A stretch of DNA of 32,854 nucleotides from Apostichopus parvimensis. Its lineage: Eukaryota > Echinodermata > Holothuroidea > Aspidochirotida > Stichopodidae. Numbering within the stretch: the stretch's first letter is position 1; every line of letters starts with the position of its first letter. Below the pieces are notes generated by a model that saw only the letters and a list, made by a program, of their open reading frames with translations, was not told the origin of the DNA and did not search any database. The translations under genes were made by a program, and so were the position numbers. Location of the stretch: the NCBI GenBank assembly GCA_000934455.1, contig KN883821.1:23349-56202 (forward strand), read 5' to 3'. Below are positions 1 through 13,300 of the stretch, in pieces.

Positions 1-320
1 TGCCGGTAATCTGACCTAGTTTCGAATGAGGTGTAACAGAAGTGTTAGACACTACCATCGATCCCAGAAAATACTCACACAGCTTGCTACCGTCGGTAAG
101 TAGACACTAGGTTACAGTCAATACATACAGCTACGGTCAATACCCACAACACGGTGTACATAGCAGCGTGGACATCTCAGGTCCAGATAAAAGATAACAA
201 GGTATCACGCTTCATTACTGTCTGCATTTGTAGCGACAAGAAAAAAAACGTCATTTGCAAGCAACGGAAAGTTAACTTTTTCAGAGCGCGGCATGCGGTT
301 TGGGCGAGTCTTCAATGCCT
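1..320 (+). mobile_element. TTAA-type MITE, copy 1 (5' end outside the window)
   Basis: Nearly identical to 30059-30379 along its whole length and ends at the same ...AATGCCT boundary, followed by TTAT instead of TTAA. The first 33 bases of the element lie before the window. It has no coding capacity; the open frames inside it are chance. Confidence 0.75.
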
Positions 321-1271
321 TTATAAGGTGCAAATGAATCGACGCCCATGGCAAATCGCTCTTCGAATCTCATATTTGTTTCAAAACTGCTTGAACTATA
401 TTGAAAAATTTACAATCTACACTAATTACGTACCGTTCATTCGTGTACTCGCTTACCTATAGAAGTCGATCATTGACGGCTTACTGCAGATAAGCGGGCT
501 GAACATTTGACACCCACATGGGCCTTCTGAGTATGTTGTACAATGTTATCACGTGAGTGAAGGCCCCTTAAGTTGTGCCACATCCCCCGCTTAAAACAAC
601 TATAAAAAAAAGGCAGTGTCTAGGATGAAATAACAGGTCTAAAGAGAAAGGAGGTGCAACAACCCCACTGCCTGGCCTCCCTCCACCACCATCATCTCAA
701 ATTTCACCAAGACCCTGGTAGTAATGAAATATAGGCTAACTTGTAAGTAAGCACAGACATCACGTTCGGGATTTCTGGAGTGAAAATCAGTGATAAAATG
801 TATTTACAACCGGGACAGGCTTATGAGAAAACCATCCCTTAAAGGTCATCACCATGCTCATCCCATTCCCAGCCCATTACCTTCCCTACAAACAAGCACA
901 AACCGACCAATGGGCTAGAAAGTCGAATAACAGTCACTGGTGCCTTTGTACTCTTTCAGTATTTCGTAGAACCCTCAAATGGGAGGCCGTTTACCGATCT
1001 TATTACTGTATTATAACTATACGGAACCACTTGACGTTCTCACACTTTTACGTCATCATGAAGTACTTGACATTTAGCGTTAGCCACTGTCTGCTCGAAC
1101 TGCCAGTTTATGCATGCACTTGTTGTGTACACACAACGAGGCCTAGTTCACGGAAAGCCTGAACGCAAGGATCGTCGAATAGCTGCAGCAAGCCTACAGT
1201 CTAGTATTACTACAGTACTTCGGCCCTATCGTTGCTACTGTCAAGTTCACGTTCAATTACCCTGTACGGAG
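321..1271 (+). other. Region upstream of ETNK (presumed promoter and 5' UTR)
   Basis: No repeat or gene was recognised. It should hold the ETNK promoter, but there is no convincing TATA box, and CpG density is unremarkable. The open frames here are short and unlike any family I know. Confidence 0.4.
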
Positions 1272-1391
1272 ATGGCGACTGATTATTTGAAACTTGATCT
1301 TCTCTTAGATGAGAACAAACTCCAAGAAGGAGCTCTTGCAGTGTTGAAGCATGTTCGCCCTGACTGGGACAGAGCAAATGTGAACTTCAAG
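1272..1391 (+). CDS. ETNK: ETNK exon 1 (residues 1-40)
   Basis: Holds the start codon and the N-terminus MATDYLKLDLLL... and ends in phase 0 at AAG|GTAGGT. The reading frame is open for about 160 bases upstream of this ATG, so a longer N-terminus from an upstream exon is not excluded. The short N-terminus nevertheless matches a compact kinase, and no convincing upstream ATG context is seen. Confidence 0.85.
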
Positions 1392-4300
1392 GTAGGTCCA
1401 GGGCTTCAATTAACGTAGTGTAGGCCTCATGAGTCTGGCGCTCCCATGACTCTGACCTTTGAGACACAGTTCTTTTATACGTGAAGTAAAGGCATAATAA
1501 GGGGCGCATGTGTTGTACAAGTTGTAGGCTAGGCCTAACGTTAGCCCTAATTTAACTTTAGGTCAAGTATATCGTTAGACCAATGTGTACTGGTCAAGCC
1601 TAAAGCGTAATGTCTACACAGCTTAGGTCAATTTAGCCCTATGCTATGCATAATTGCATTTTGTCGCAGTTTGAGCCTCTAGCCTAGGGCTGATACACAT
1701 CAGTTGCCTTAGAACTCCAAAGGACCTGCCATTATGATTCCCTATGTATGTTACAAAATTCACTGCTGTAAATGATGTATAGGGGTCAGATTTGGGGTTA
1801 TTCCTGAATTCTTAAAATTAAATTATAATTCATTGGTGAAAAATCTACTTTGTAAAGCCCAGGCCTGATACCAAAATACGACCTGCAACTTGTTGACAGT
1901 AAGAATCTAATACTGTAAGACTGCTATACTGGTGCATATGTATTATATTTGTAAGACAGCACAGTAATTATCACACTTCACAGCATCGAAATATGACTAC
2001 TCTATTTGTTCTGGGTTGGATCGAAGAAAACAAATTTGTAGGTGATAGCTCTCCTCACATACCTTCACTGCATGATAACAGAACTACTGTAATTTCCATG
2101 GAGGAATGGACTTGTTTACCACTGCTTTCTGCACCCATGGAGAACACTTCTTATATAGCCTTGTAGGCTTCAAACACACACAGCAAAACAGGGTGCTTTA
2201 ATGTGAACATGCATAATTACGATATAATTTTGTTGATTGGTTCAATAATCTGTCCTTGTTATTTTTCTTACTTTGATATTTATCTTGTATCAGGTACTCT
2301 AAAGTAGATATAAAATGAAATGTTATACTATTGTAAGACCACAAGCATTAGAAAGTTTATGGGAGTTGTGGCTACCCAAAACACAATCAGAAAAGAGTGG
2401 CACTGTATACTTTAGGAATAGTTGTACATTTGTGGAACCAAATGAATGAGCAAAGCAACACAAAAATATATGTAAATGTCATGTTTAATACACACGTTTT
2501 GAATAATTCGATGGTGATCAGCTAATTAATAAATAATAATTATTGTGTCAAACTGTTGAAGGGTGTGAAGACTCGCGCAAAAAGAAACGTCTAATGCCGG
2601 TAATCTGACCTAGTTTCGAATGAGGTGTAACAGAAGTGTTAGACACCACCATTGATCCCAGAAAATACGCACACAGCTTGCTACCTTTGGTAATTAGACT
2701 AGTGTACAGTCAGCAGTGGCGGACTGGCCACACAGGCATTTGGGCAATGCCCGGTGGGCCGATGGGCTGGTGGGCTGGGGAGCCTGGTAAAATTTACAGC
2801 CCATTTTCACAGAAGTTAATAGAATACAGACAGGCCGTGTAGAAATCTATATTTTAACTATAGGAATCAGTCATGTAGACTGTCCTCGATCTCTGCTGCT
2901 ACAAGGTGCTCCTCAAGTTGAACCTTTTCACAGATGCTTACAAGAGCATTGAGCTTGCTTACAAGCTGCTGGTAACGCTACCTGTGCCACAAGTGGCATG
3001 TGAACGTTCTTTCTCTTCCTTGAAGAGACTCAAAAACCGTTTGAAGAAGTACAATGACACAAGAACATCTTGAGGCATTCATGTTGATGTCTGTGGAAAA
3101 AAAAGGATTTTGGCCAAACTTGACACTAAAAATATCATTGATGGTGTGGCTGCCAGAAGCAGCGAACTGCTTAGGCTCTACTCTCGTGATATGTGCTTGT
3201 GTTATTGAACATATATTTTAGTGGATTTTATTTAGGTTTTTTTCAATTTTTTCAAGCATGTTGTCACAAAATGCTTGATAAACTAATTAAAATACAGTCT
3301 AAAACATATATTTTTGCCTAGTTTTGTTTACGTTTTTAACTTTCCTCAGTTTAATCAAGTGAACATGCTTCTGGAAATTATTTTTGGGTCTTTTTTCACC
3401 ACAACCACGTGTCCCCCGGGGGACTTTCCCATAGGGTGCAGCCACAAACCGGCGCACGCAACTATATTTACAAGTTACCTCGCAAGTCCCCATTTATACA
3501 CCTGGGTGAAGAGAGGCAATGGAGATAAAGCACCTTGCCCAAGGACACAACGCAATGATCTGGCCAGGGCTCGAACCTGTAATCCTTAGATCACAAGTCC
3601 ACTGCCTTAACCACTTGACCACAACGCCCTCACGATGACCAATTCTATTTCATCTCTACAGTAACTTCACTTGTAAAAGTAACTAATGTTACAATTACTA
3701 TTTGAAAAGTTACACTTAAAGCTTTGACACACACTGTGTTATTTACTGCGCACTTTTCCTAATGTTAATCTAACACTTTTTACATACAGGGGATCGTTGC
3801 AGATATCCGTCAGGGTGTTCGTTTATAAAACTGCTGAGAGACGTCACATTGCTGACGTCTGAGAAAATAGTTCTCCATATAACAAGCCCTATAGGTTTTT
3901 TTTAGTACATTTCCTTCACAAGTTTTGTCCCGTATCTCCTCCTATGTTGTTATGTCATACTTATGTTGTAATAAAACAAAATAAATGAATGAATAATGAA
4001 ATATATCCTAACTGAAGTTTTGATTTGCTTTGTTTTCCATTTCATGTACCCAGGTCTTCACCGATGGTATCTCCAACAAGCTCATCGGAGCCTATTTAGG
4101 GGACGATAAGCGAAATATGGTCCTTGTCCGAATCTTTGGGAGGAAAACAGAGTTAATTATAAACCGAGAGTTAGAACTGAAAGCATTCCAAGTGCTATAT
4201 GAAGCAGGATTAGGCCCTAAGCTTCATGCTACTTTTAAGAATGGTATCAGCTATGGATTCATGCCTGGCTCTATACTTTCAACAGAGAGTGTTCGAAGTG

Positions 4301-7300
4301 ATGAACTCTATCCGTAAGTATAGCTGTTTCTAGTATAACTGTTTCTAGTCTAACAACATTCAAGTCAAAGCTGAAAACCTACCTATTTAGACAGTATAAC
4401 TGCAATATATAAACTGTGTATTAAACTCTATTCATGTGCAGTACTCCAACACACTCAAACCTGCATGCTTTTTATTCTTCATACTCATCTATATTGTATT
4501 TTATTCTGCAGTTTTACTACATATTATGTGTCATATATTTTTTTTTTACTGTTACATAGCGTTTTAGAGCACTTTTGTGGATTTTACTATTTATAAAATA
4601 AATTATTAAAATTATTATTAAATTATTAAGTATATTATCACCGAATAGATGCATTCCTTGTACGCAATGCAAATGTGTTGTTTCCCTAATATTATATACA
4701 TTGCAATGTAAAGGAGGACATGAAAATAGACTTGTGAGTAATAGAATGTGAGTACAAAGATAATAATTATTATTATTATTATTATTATAATAATATAACA
4801 ACAAGATAATAATGCAATGTCAGTGTCCTTTGAAATTTAATTTATAAAAAGGCTCAGTGATTTACACAATTTGATGGTTCTTTTCAATGGATGTATCATA
4901 TACATGCCCAAAAGCAAGCCTAAACAATAAAAAGTAATTTTGAAACTTGTTTCTATTCTATTGAAATAGGATTATCGCCAAAGAGACGGCGAGGTTGCAC
5001 ACACTGAAGCCTAAAGATGGATTTAAGTGCGAGCCAGCCTTGTTTGTCACGTTAAGGAATTGGCTGAAAGTTTTACCAGAGCAGTTTGAAGACAAAGAGA
5101 AAAATGAAAGGTGAGGTATATATCCAATCAATGCATTTGGTCGATTCCTATCCAAAGTATTTTCAACGCAACTATCTGTGTGATGAGCATATATCCTAAC
5201 ACTGCCATACCAAATCCTCTTTGTGACAAATATCTCCTAATGTCTCTGATATGCCACACTCTGGTGTTATGAATGTTTCCTACACAGCTGCTACTGTACT
5301 GTATATGCAACTTTCTGGTGTGAGGATTTCACTACAAACTGTGGCCATGCCAACCTCAGTGTGACAAGTACGTCTTACGCTGTTACGCAACTCCCCGCAT
5401 AATGAGTAATCTTCAATCCTTGTGATATAGTATTACCCACACTAGTTACTTCTACAGTATGTAAACTTTATAGGAAATTTAATAATCAAGCTAATAAAAC
5501 TGTTCAATGTACATATTGAGATTTACTGCAACATAATAGTAGTATTTAATGTAACCCAAATCTACCCATAAATTTGCTAGACATGATCAGTCTGCAAGCA
5601 GCCACGTTTGTATGTTGGAGAAACCGAAAGACTTGTGTTACTTACACGTCTAGGTGGCCATCCAATTAACAGACTTTTTAATTTCATGTTGGAGGCAGAA
5701 GGAATCTATGCGATGGTGATTGCGTGCGTGTATTTGTGTTCGTGCGTGAGCGTTTGTGTGTGTGTATGTGATACTTGCTTGTAAACACTAACTCATAATG
5801 CTCATGGTGGATAAACTTCATACTTGGTATGTGGATCCGTCTTATTGAGTACAAGAACTCTATTTCTTCCTGTGAAGATCAATGGTCATTTTGGGTCAAC
5901 AGCGGTCAAAGTCTGAAAACATTGGTATTGCATTCTGATCTGAGTGTGTCACTTACCTTAGTGATGCAAACAGTTAGTACCGCACACTGAGTGTTTCGTT
6001 TTCCATCATTTCTTGACTTGATTTTATGCATTTCGATTTAACAATGCTCTAAAAGTAACTAGCATCTTCATCTCTATCACCAACACATCTCAAAACTCCA
6101 CAATAGTACCAGCGAATCTGAAACGTAAATGACAAGAGAGGTCAACTTGCTGTGTTGTCGAAACACCTTGGAACTAACCTCAGCCCTACTGTAGGTAAAG
6201 ATGGTACACGAAACACTCAGTGTGCTGTACCAAGTGTTTTTAATCACTGTGTCTGTGATGTACAACATGTAGATCCAGCTTAGTGAGTACAAGAATCCTA
6301 TTGAAATTGGTGGAGGTGAAAGGTCATTTGCAGACAATCCAATTCAAAGTCTGTAAAACCTTTTAAACATAATAACTCAAAAGTAGATATTTGTGGAACT
6401 TCATACTTAGTATGTAGAACTAGCTTAGTAAGTGCAAGAACCATATCGAAATTGGTAGAGGTCAAAGGTCACATGAAGTCAACATGTGTTAAAGTATGTA
6501 ATCCTTGGAACATGTTAGCTCCAAAATTAAAGCTACAATTGATCTGTGAGTTCTACCATGGCTATGCTTATCTTTTGGTAAACATAGTTTGGTCAATTTC
6601 AGTTAAGTGAACAGGATTAATATAAAATAGATCTTAAGAGATCTTTAACAATATGTACATTCTCAACAATAAACAAACTTCAACAATATGTCATCCATGA
6701 AATGAAATCTACTTCAAATTTTTGGTACTCTTGTGCATTGTCTATATATATTTATGGTATTGTATGTATGCGTGCATGTATGTGTGTATGTGTGTATGTA
6801 TGTATTAAGATCCTCCTGCAAGCAGGAACTTGAGAAGAAGCCTCACTGGCTAATCAAAGCCGCAAGCTGACCGAAGTCAGTCTCTTAGATTCATATTTAA
6901 CGTCCATGATTATGAATTGTCAATTGTCAACAACTCTGTAACTGGACGACATACATTACTGTAGATGGTTTCTCTGAAAAGTTTTCACAAGATGTAATTC
7001 TCAATGTTACCTTTCAAATTAATTTGACAGGTACGTTAAAGAGGGTCCCTCTCATGAACGTCTTGAGGAAGAGATGAAACAGCTTGAAGAAGTCCTCCTG
7101 CCTCTGAAATCGCCCGTCGTGTTTGCTCACAACGATCTACTCCTTGCCAATATCATTCACGATAAACAAGAAAGTAAATCAGCAATTTTTATCCATATTA
7201 AAAGATTAAATGATCTTTCTCGTTTTGTAAGTCAATATCTAACAGTTAGCTCCAAGCATAAGATATGTTGAGCAAGATAGTTTAATGATGATATTAGCTA

Positions 7301-10300
7301 GTTTCAGTTCCAACCTTTTTCACTTTTTCACACAGTTGGATCGTATTTGGATCCATTCTTATTCCTCAGTCACATCCAAAGACCCCATTGATAGTTACTG
7401 GGGTCAGTGTCCAACCATCAGTTCAGGTTGCTTCGTTCAGTTTCAAGCCCTAAATTACTATGGTCAGTGTCCAATCCTCAGAGATAGTTACTAGGGTCAT
7501 CTCCCTATGTGTTAGTAGGGTCAGCTCCCTATGTGTTAGTAGGGTCAGCTCCCAATGTGTTACTAGGATGAGCTCCCTATGTGTTACTAGGGTCTGCTCC
7601 CTGTGTGCTACTAGGGCCAGTCACCCATTGGCTATGGATATTTCCCAATCCGGGAGTGAGAGGGACCAGGGTCCCTCCTCAATCAGAGTTCCTAGGATCA
7701 GTTCCCAATCGAAAGAGCTGACTAGAATTTGTGCCCAGTTCTCAGGTATGGTTACTAAGGTCACTGCCCTAATCCTACAATTACTAAGGTCACAGCCCTA
7801 ATCTTGCAATTACAATTAATTTGATCAATTCCTAGCGTGCAGCAGTAGCTCAGTTCAGGCAATCTTGAAGTGTAAAGACTAATAATTATTGAAATCCTCT
7901 TCTGAAAGCATTGAAATCTGAAATACTCTCACATCTTTAGTGTGCATACAGTAGTTATGCAGCAGATACTGTACAAAAATGTCCCCAGTTTCTCTGGTCA
8001 GTATACAAGTGCAATCAGTTGTCACTAATCCTTGCTGAAAATTGCAGCTGAAGTAAAATGATCACATTCATTCAACTGAATTCCTTATAAATTTCATTCT
8101 TAAATAGGTTGATAGTGTATGTGCACATATTGGTCAATAAATAGGTTCATAGTGTATTCGCACATATTGGTCACTAAATAGGTTGATAGTGTACGCGCAC
8201 ATCTTGGTCAATAAATAGGTTGATAGTGTATGCACACATATTGGTCAATAAATAGGTTCATAGTGTATGCGCACATATTGGTCAATTGATAGGTTCATAG
8301 TGTATGCGCACATAGTGGCCAATAACTAGGTTGATAGTGTATTTTGGTCAATAACTAGGTTCATAGTGTATGCACACATATTGGTCAATATATAGGTTCA
8401 TAGTGTATGCGCACATATTGGTCAATAAATAGGTTCATAGTGTATGCGCACATAGTGGCCAATAACTAGGTTGATAGTGTATTTTGGTCAATAACTAGGT
8501 TCATAGTGTATGCGCACATATTGGTCAATAAATGCGCACATATTGGTCAATAAATAGGTTCATAGTGTTTGTGCACATATTGGTCAATAAATAGGTTCTT
8601 AGTGTATGCGCACATATTGGTCAATAAATGCGCACATATTGGTCGATAAATAGGTTCTTAGTGTATGCGCACATATTGGTCAATAAATAGGTTCATAGTG
8701 TATGCGCACATATTGGTCAATAACTAGGTTTGTCGTGTATGCGCACATTGGTCAATAAATAGGTTCATAGTGAATGCGCACATATTGGTTGATAAAAAGG
8801 TTCATAGTGTATGCGCACATATTGGTCAATGAAATAGGTTCATAGTGTATGCGCACATATTGGTCAATGAAATAGGTTCATAGTGTATGCGCACATATTG
8901 GTCAATGAAATAGGTTAATAGTGTATGCGCATATATATGTCAATAAATAGGTTCATAGTGTATTCGCACATATTGGTCAATAAATGCGCACATATTGGTC
9001 AATAAATAGGTTCTTAGTGTATGCGCACATATTGGTCAATAAACGCACATATTGGTCAATGAAAGAGGTTAATAGTGTATGCGCATATATATGTCAATAA
9101 ATAGGTTCATAGTGTATGCGCACATATTGGTCAATAAATAGGTTCATAGTGTATGCGCACATATTGGTCGATAAAAAGGTTTATAGTGTATGCGCACATA
9201 TTGGTCGATATACAGGTTCAAAGTATATGCGCACATATTGGTCAATAAGAATGAACTGTACTGTGTAATGTATATGCACATCAAGATTATAATATTTCTG
9301 TCAGTTTTTTCCGATCGGTGTTCATACTTTCTTCTTTCTTTCCGCAGATAAAGTTTACTTCATCGACTATGAGTATGCCAACTACAACTTTCAAGCCTTT
9401 GAAATTGGGAACCATTTTGATGAATACTGCGGTGAGCGATAACATATACAATTATCAGCTTGCAGTAATGGCATCTCAAATACTACAGCTGTTTGTTGTA
9501 GCACAAAACATGTTTTAATGTATTAAATTTTGTTGGCATCTGTGAAGCAAAGTTTGTACAGGTTTGCCAGTGAGTAATACAAATGTAAACAAAAGTTTGG
9601 GAACAACAAATTTGTACAATGGAAAAAAAGTTGGAGAGCGGTGTAGCGTTATAATTTCAAATGAACTTGGATCAGTACAATTTCACAGAATAATTTAGTG
9701 TTCAAATTTTGCATAGTAGTTTTGAAGGCACTGAATTTGATCTCTTATAAAATGCTATGACTGCTATACATCTTGGGACTTGTATAGCAATTTTCGCATT
9801 TTGCAATGCTGTACGGGATAAATTAATCCCTGAATTGGTAGAGTTGCTGCAGCTGAAACAAGTAATGCAGCTTTTGAAGAAATATTCATCAAACTGTAAT
9901 AAAGTGTGAGCTGTAGCAAAGAAGGTGTGTGTGTGTGTGTGTGTGTGGGGGGGGGTGGGGCAAGGGGTGGAAGAGGATCAGTTCTCAATCCTCAAGCTGT
10001 TACTTGGGTCAGTTTCAATCCTCAGTAAGTGTGACTGTGGCCATTGCCTGTTCCTCTGTTCATTGCGATGTTGGAAACTTTTATCCTGAAGTTCATCAGC
10101 AAAACAACAGGCACTGCAGTGATGTCGAATGTGGGGTGCCTTTGCCTACCTCGTATTTGAGAACGTGGTCAGATGCTGGGGTATACACTCTCGTCCGGCG
10201 GATGGGGACGTTAAATGGCGGTCCTGGGAGCAGGAATGGGAGTCACGCCCCTGCCTCGTAATTCTCTGAACACTTATCGAAAAGAGAAGGCTTGATATAA

Positions 10301-13300
10301 GCTGGTGTTCATGATCTAACTTGGAGAGGGTCTGAAATAAGCTAATGTAACGCTACCTGATCCTGGGGTCTCTAAACTAACCTAATACTTAGCATAACTA
10401 GCTCATGAATTAAGATACTCATGATGCATACATGTACATTAATCCCTGTTGTTGAGTGCACACAGCCACGAACGTTACGAGAGCTAATGAACAATACCTG
10501 ATAAAAAACATGCAAGCTGCTATTGTCTGAGAACAATATCAAAGTTAGTCTGGTCATGGACTTGTGTTTTGCAGCTGCTTCCAGCAGACAATGACATATT
10601 ATTTAGTGGTCCGCAAGAATAGCGTTTGCTCTTGCTTCTTTGAAGTTTCGTTTGTGTCTATAAAGCGCTAGGTCAAGTTTAACTAACACAATATAATGCT
10701 TGCAGTCATAGGCGTAGGAGGGAGGGGGGGCTGCAGCCCACCCAACCAAATATTTTTATGAAAATTCGGGCAATGTGCTGAGAATTTTTCGGGCACCTAC
10801 TGAAAGAAAATAGGTTGTAATGATGGAGCTAAAGGAAATGAATAGTTTTAAAAAAATCTCCTTGGTAATAAAAAAAAATAGAGTTCTTTAAGCTTGCCAT
10901 ATATGATATGTACATTAACATATTGAATGCACACGGAGCGCGCGAAAAATTTTGGTTATATTTTTCGGGCAAGTCGTTACAGCCTACCCAAATCAAATTG
11001 GGCTCCTACACCTATGCTTGCAGTAATACCCACAAGCTAAGATCTGTTTGAGACAAGTTTTGTCATTGTTACAGCCAATTCATGTGTTGTTTATATATCA
11101 AACATGTTTCTTTCAGTTCATGCCACAACCCAGGCTTAAGTTTCTATGAATGCTAGCCAATATGTGTCGCCTAGTTTATTTAATAATGTTTATTTTCTTC
11201 CATTTATGATAAATAGGTGTTGATGAGGTCGACTACAACCTGTATCCTGAGAAGGAACACCAACTGAAATGGATACGAGAATATCTAAAGGCTTGGAATG
11301 AATTAAACAAGATTGCAGAACCCATCACTGACCTTCAAGTAGAGAAGCTCTACGTTTTAGCCAACAAATTTTCATTAGTGAGTGATTTTTGGTGTTGGAT
11401 GGCAATCATGAAACCTATGCAATTTCGATGGCCGTCATGAACCTATGCAATGTTGATGAGGTGCATGTGTTTATGTAGATGCCATTGCATATGTGTATGT
11501 GTGTCACCCCCTGCTTATAGACATGGTATCTCAAGGAGGGAACCATGGAGCAGTTAAAAATACATTTTGTAAAATGTGGAAGTCCTATATAGAGTTCAAT
11601 AACCCTGATGTGTAGTTCTTTGACTGGTTGTCAAGAGGATGCATTTTTTTTGCTTGTCAAATAAGATAGGCCCTGCTGGTTGCGAACAAAAAGTGTAAAT
11701 TTAATCGCCAAACATTTTTCCATCCAAATCCCAGTTTGAAGGGTTTAGCAATAGTATGCAGCTTAATGATTCTTTCAAGAACACTTGTAAAAATGATTTT
11801 TTAAGGCTTAGGTGAGTTTATCTCAATTTCTACTCAGAGTCCCGATTTCTGCTGAGTTACCCAACTGGGGTTGCTCATCTGGGGTTGCTCATCTGGGGTT
11901 CAACTCCCAATCTTTTGTAAAACATTCTCCCATTCATCTTAATTGCAAGATAATGCGCAAGAACTTCGCTTTTCTTCCATAGAAAACCGTTGCTGGATCA
12001 AGCAGATATATACATCAAAATCTAAGTTTGACAAAGACATCTGTGCTGTTTTTTGTGCAAAGTATTGTGTCTAGAAGGACAGCAAACAGCTTTCAAAATC
12101 TCCTAATATTTGGCACATTGTGCACAGTATAACCCGTGTTGCGTAAAAACTGCAGTCACCAAATCAATCATGAAAGTTTGGCTACCCTTGCATTGTTCAG
12201 ATGACACGAAAACCTTTTCTGTGTTAAAAAAATGAACACTATCCTATCATTGTTAGTGCATGTCACAATGAAGCCTAACCAACCTTGTAAGTTACCCCAT
12301 GATTAAACAGCGTTTTAAACAATTGTGATATGAGAATTTGATACTTATCATATCAGAGCTGTACATGACTGTATGAGTCACCACTTCAAGGATTTAAAGC
12401 AGCAAAAAGTCGGACTATCCAAGTTCCAACTTGTTACGTGATTTCTTGCATTTTGCCTGTACTGTAGGTAGAGCAGGTGATTTCTGCATGATCACACTGA
12501 TGTAGGCTTTCTCTAGTGAAGATAAGTTGGTACTCATCATACAACAGGTTACAACATAACGTTTTGCAAACAACATATTTTAGTGTTTTGCTACAGGCTG
12601 TTGTGGCATGTGTATAAACCTACATTTTGACTTGAACATTCAAGTAAGCGATTGCTAGGCCTACGATCATTCATAAATTTCCAAGGAAGCATATTTGGGA
12701 ATTTTTATAAAGCAAATAACAAGGGAGAAAAGTAGGATGCATGAAGTTACAAATTTTTTGTCACTATTGTATTTAAGTGTGAAAGCAATTCGGCCCAGTG
12801 TATGGTACCTTACAATCATTACTGGTTATATGAACTGACTGTATTTATGCCTAATTTCAAAAACATTCTGTGTTTGGCATTGTGTTGAACGACGAAGGAG
12901 TTACGACTCTAATTGGAGTCTCCGACACCTTGAGCTAAGAGTACCAGACTCCCAAAATTTTAAGAGGCATCCAAGCCTAGTAATTTCCACTACCAAAATT
13001 CTTTGGTTGGGATCGTACAGTACACATTTAAAAATGAGCATGTTTAGGACTTGTTACATTTGAGTGGACGTATATTACATTTTTTGCGTAGAAATTGCCC
13101 ACGTTTATCTGGGAGTGTACCCTCTACTTACATCTATTTTACTTTTTCTTTTCTCCGTCTATGCTACCTTACAGGCTGCTCACTTCTTTTGGGGGACATG
13201 GGGTCTTATACAAGCCCACAACTCTACCATAGACTTTGACTTTCTAGAGTGAGTATCTCTGCTTATTATATTTGAGATGAACCTTCTCGCAGACTTGATA

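Noticed and set aside
154-462. Open frame of about 100 codons at the left end
   Set aside because: It lies largely inside the TTAA-type MITE, whose other copies do not keep the frame; it is chance.
1110-1271. Possible N-terminal extension of ETNK
   Set aside because: The frame is open upstream of 1272, but the upstream codons look unlike any ETNK and the ATG at 1272 begins a sensible kinase N-terminus.
3567-3621. tRNA gene on the minus strand
   Set aside because: A and B boxes are present but the cloverleaf is not, and a SINE body follows; it is a SINE head.
8104-9247. CRISPR-like array
   Set aside because: The 37-bp units are contiguous, with no unique spacers between repeats, and this is an animal genome.
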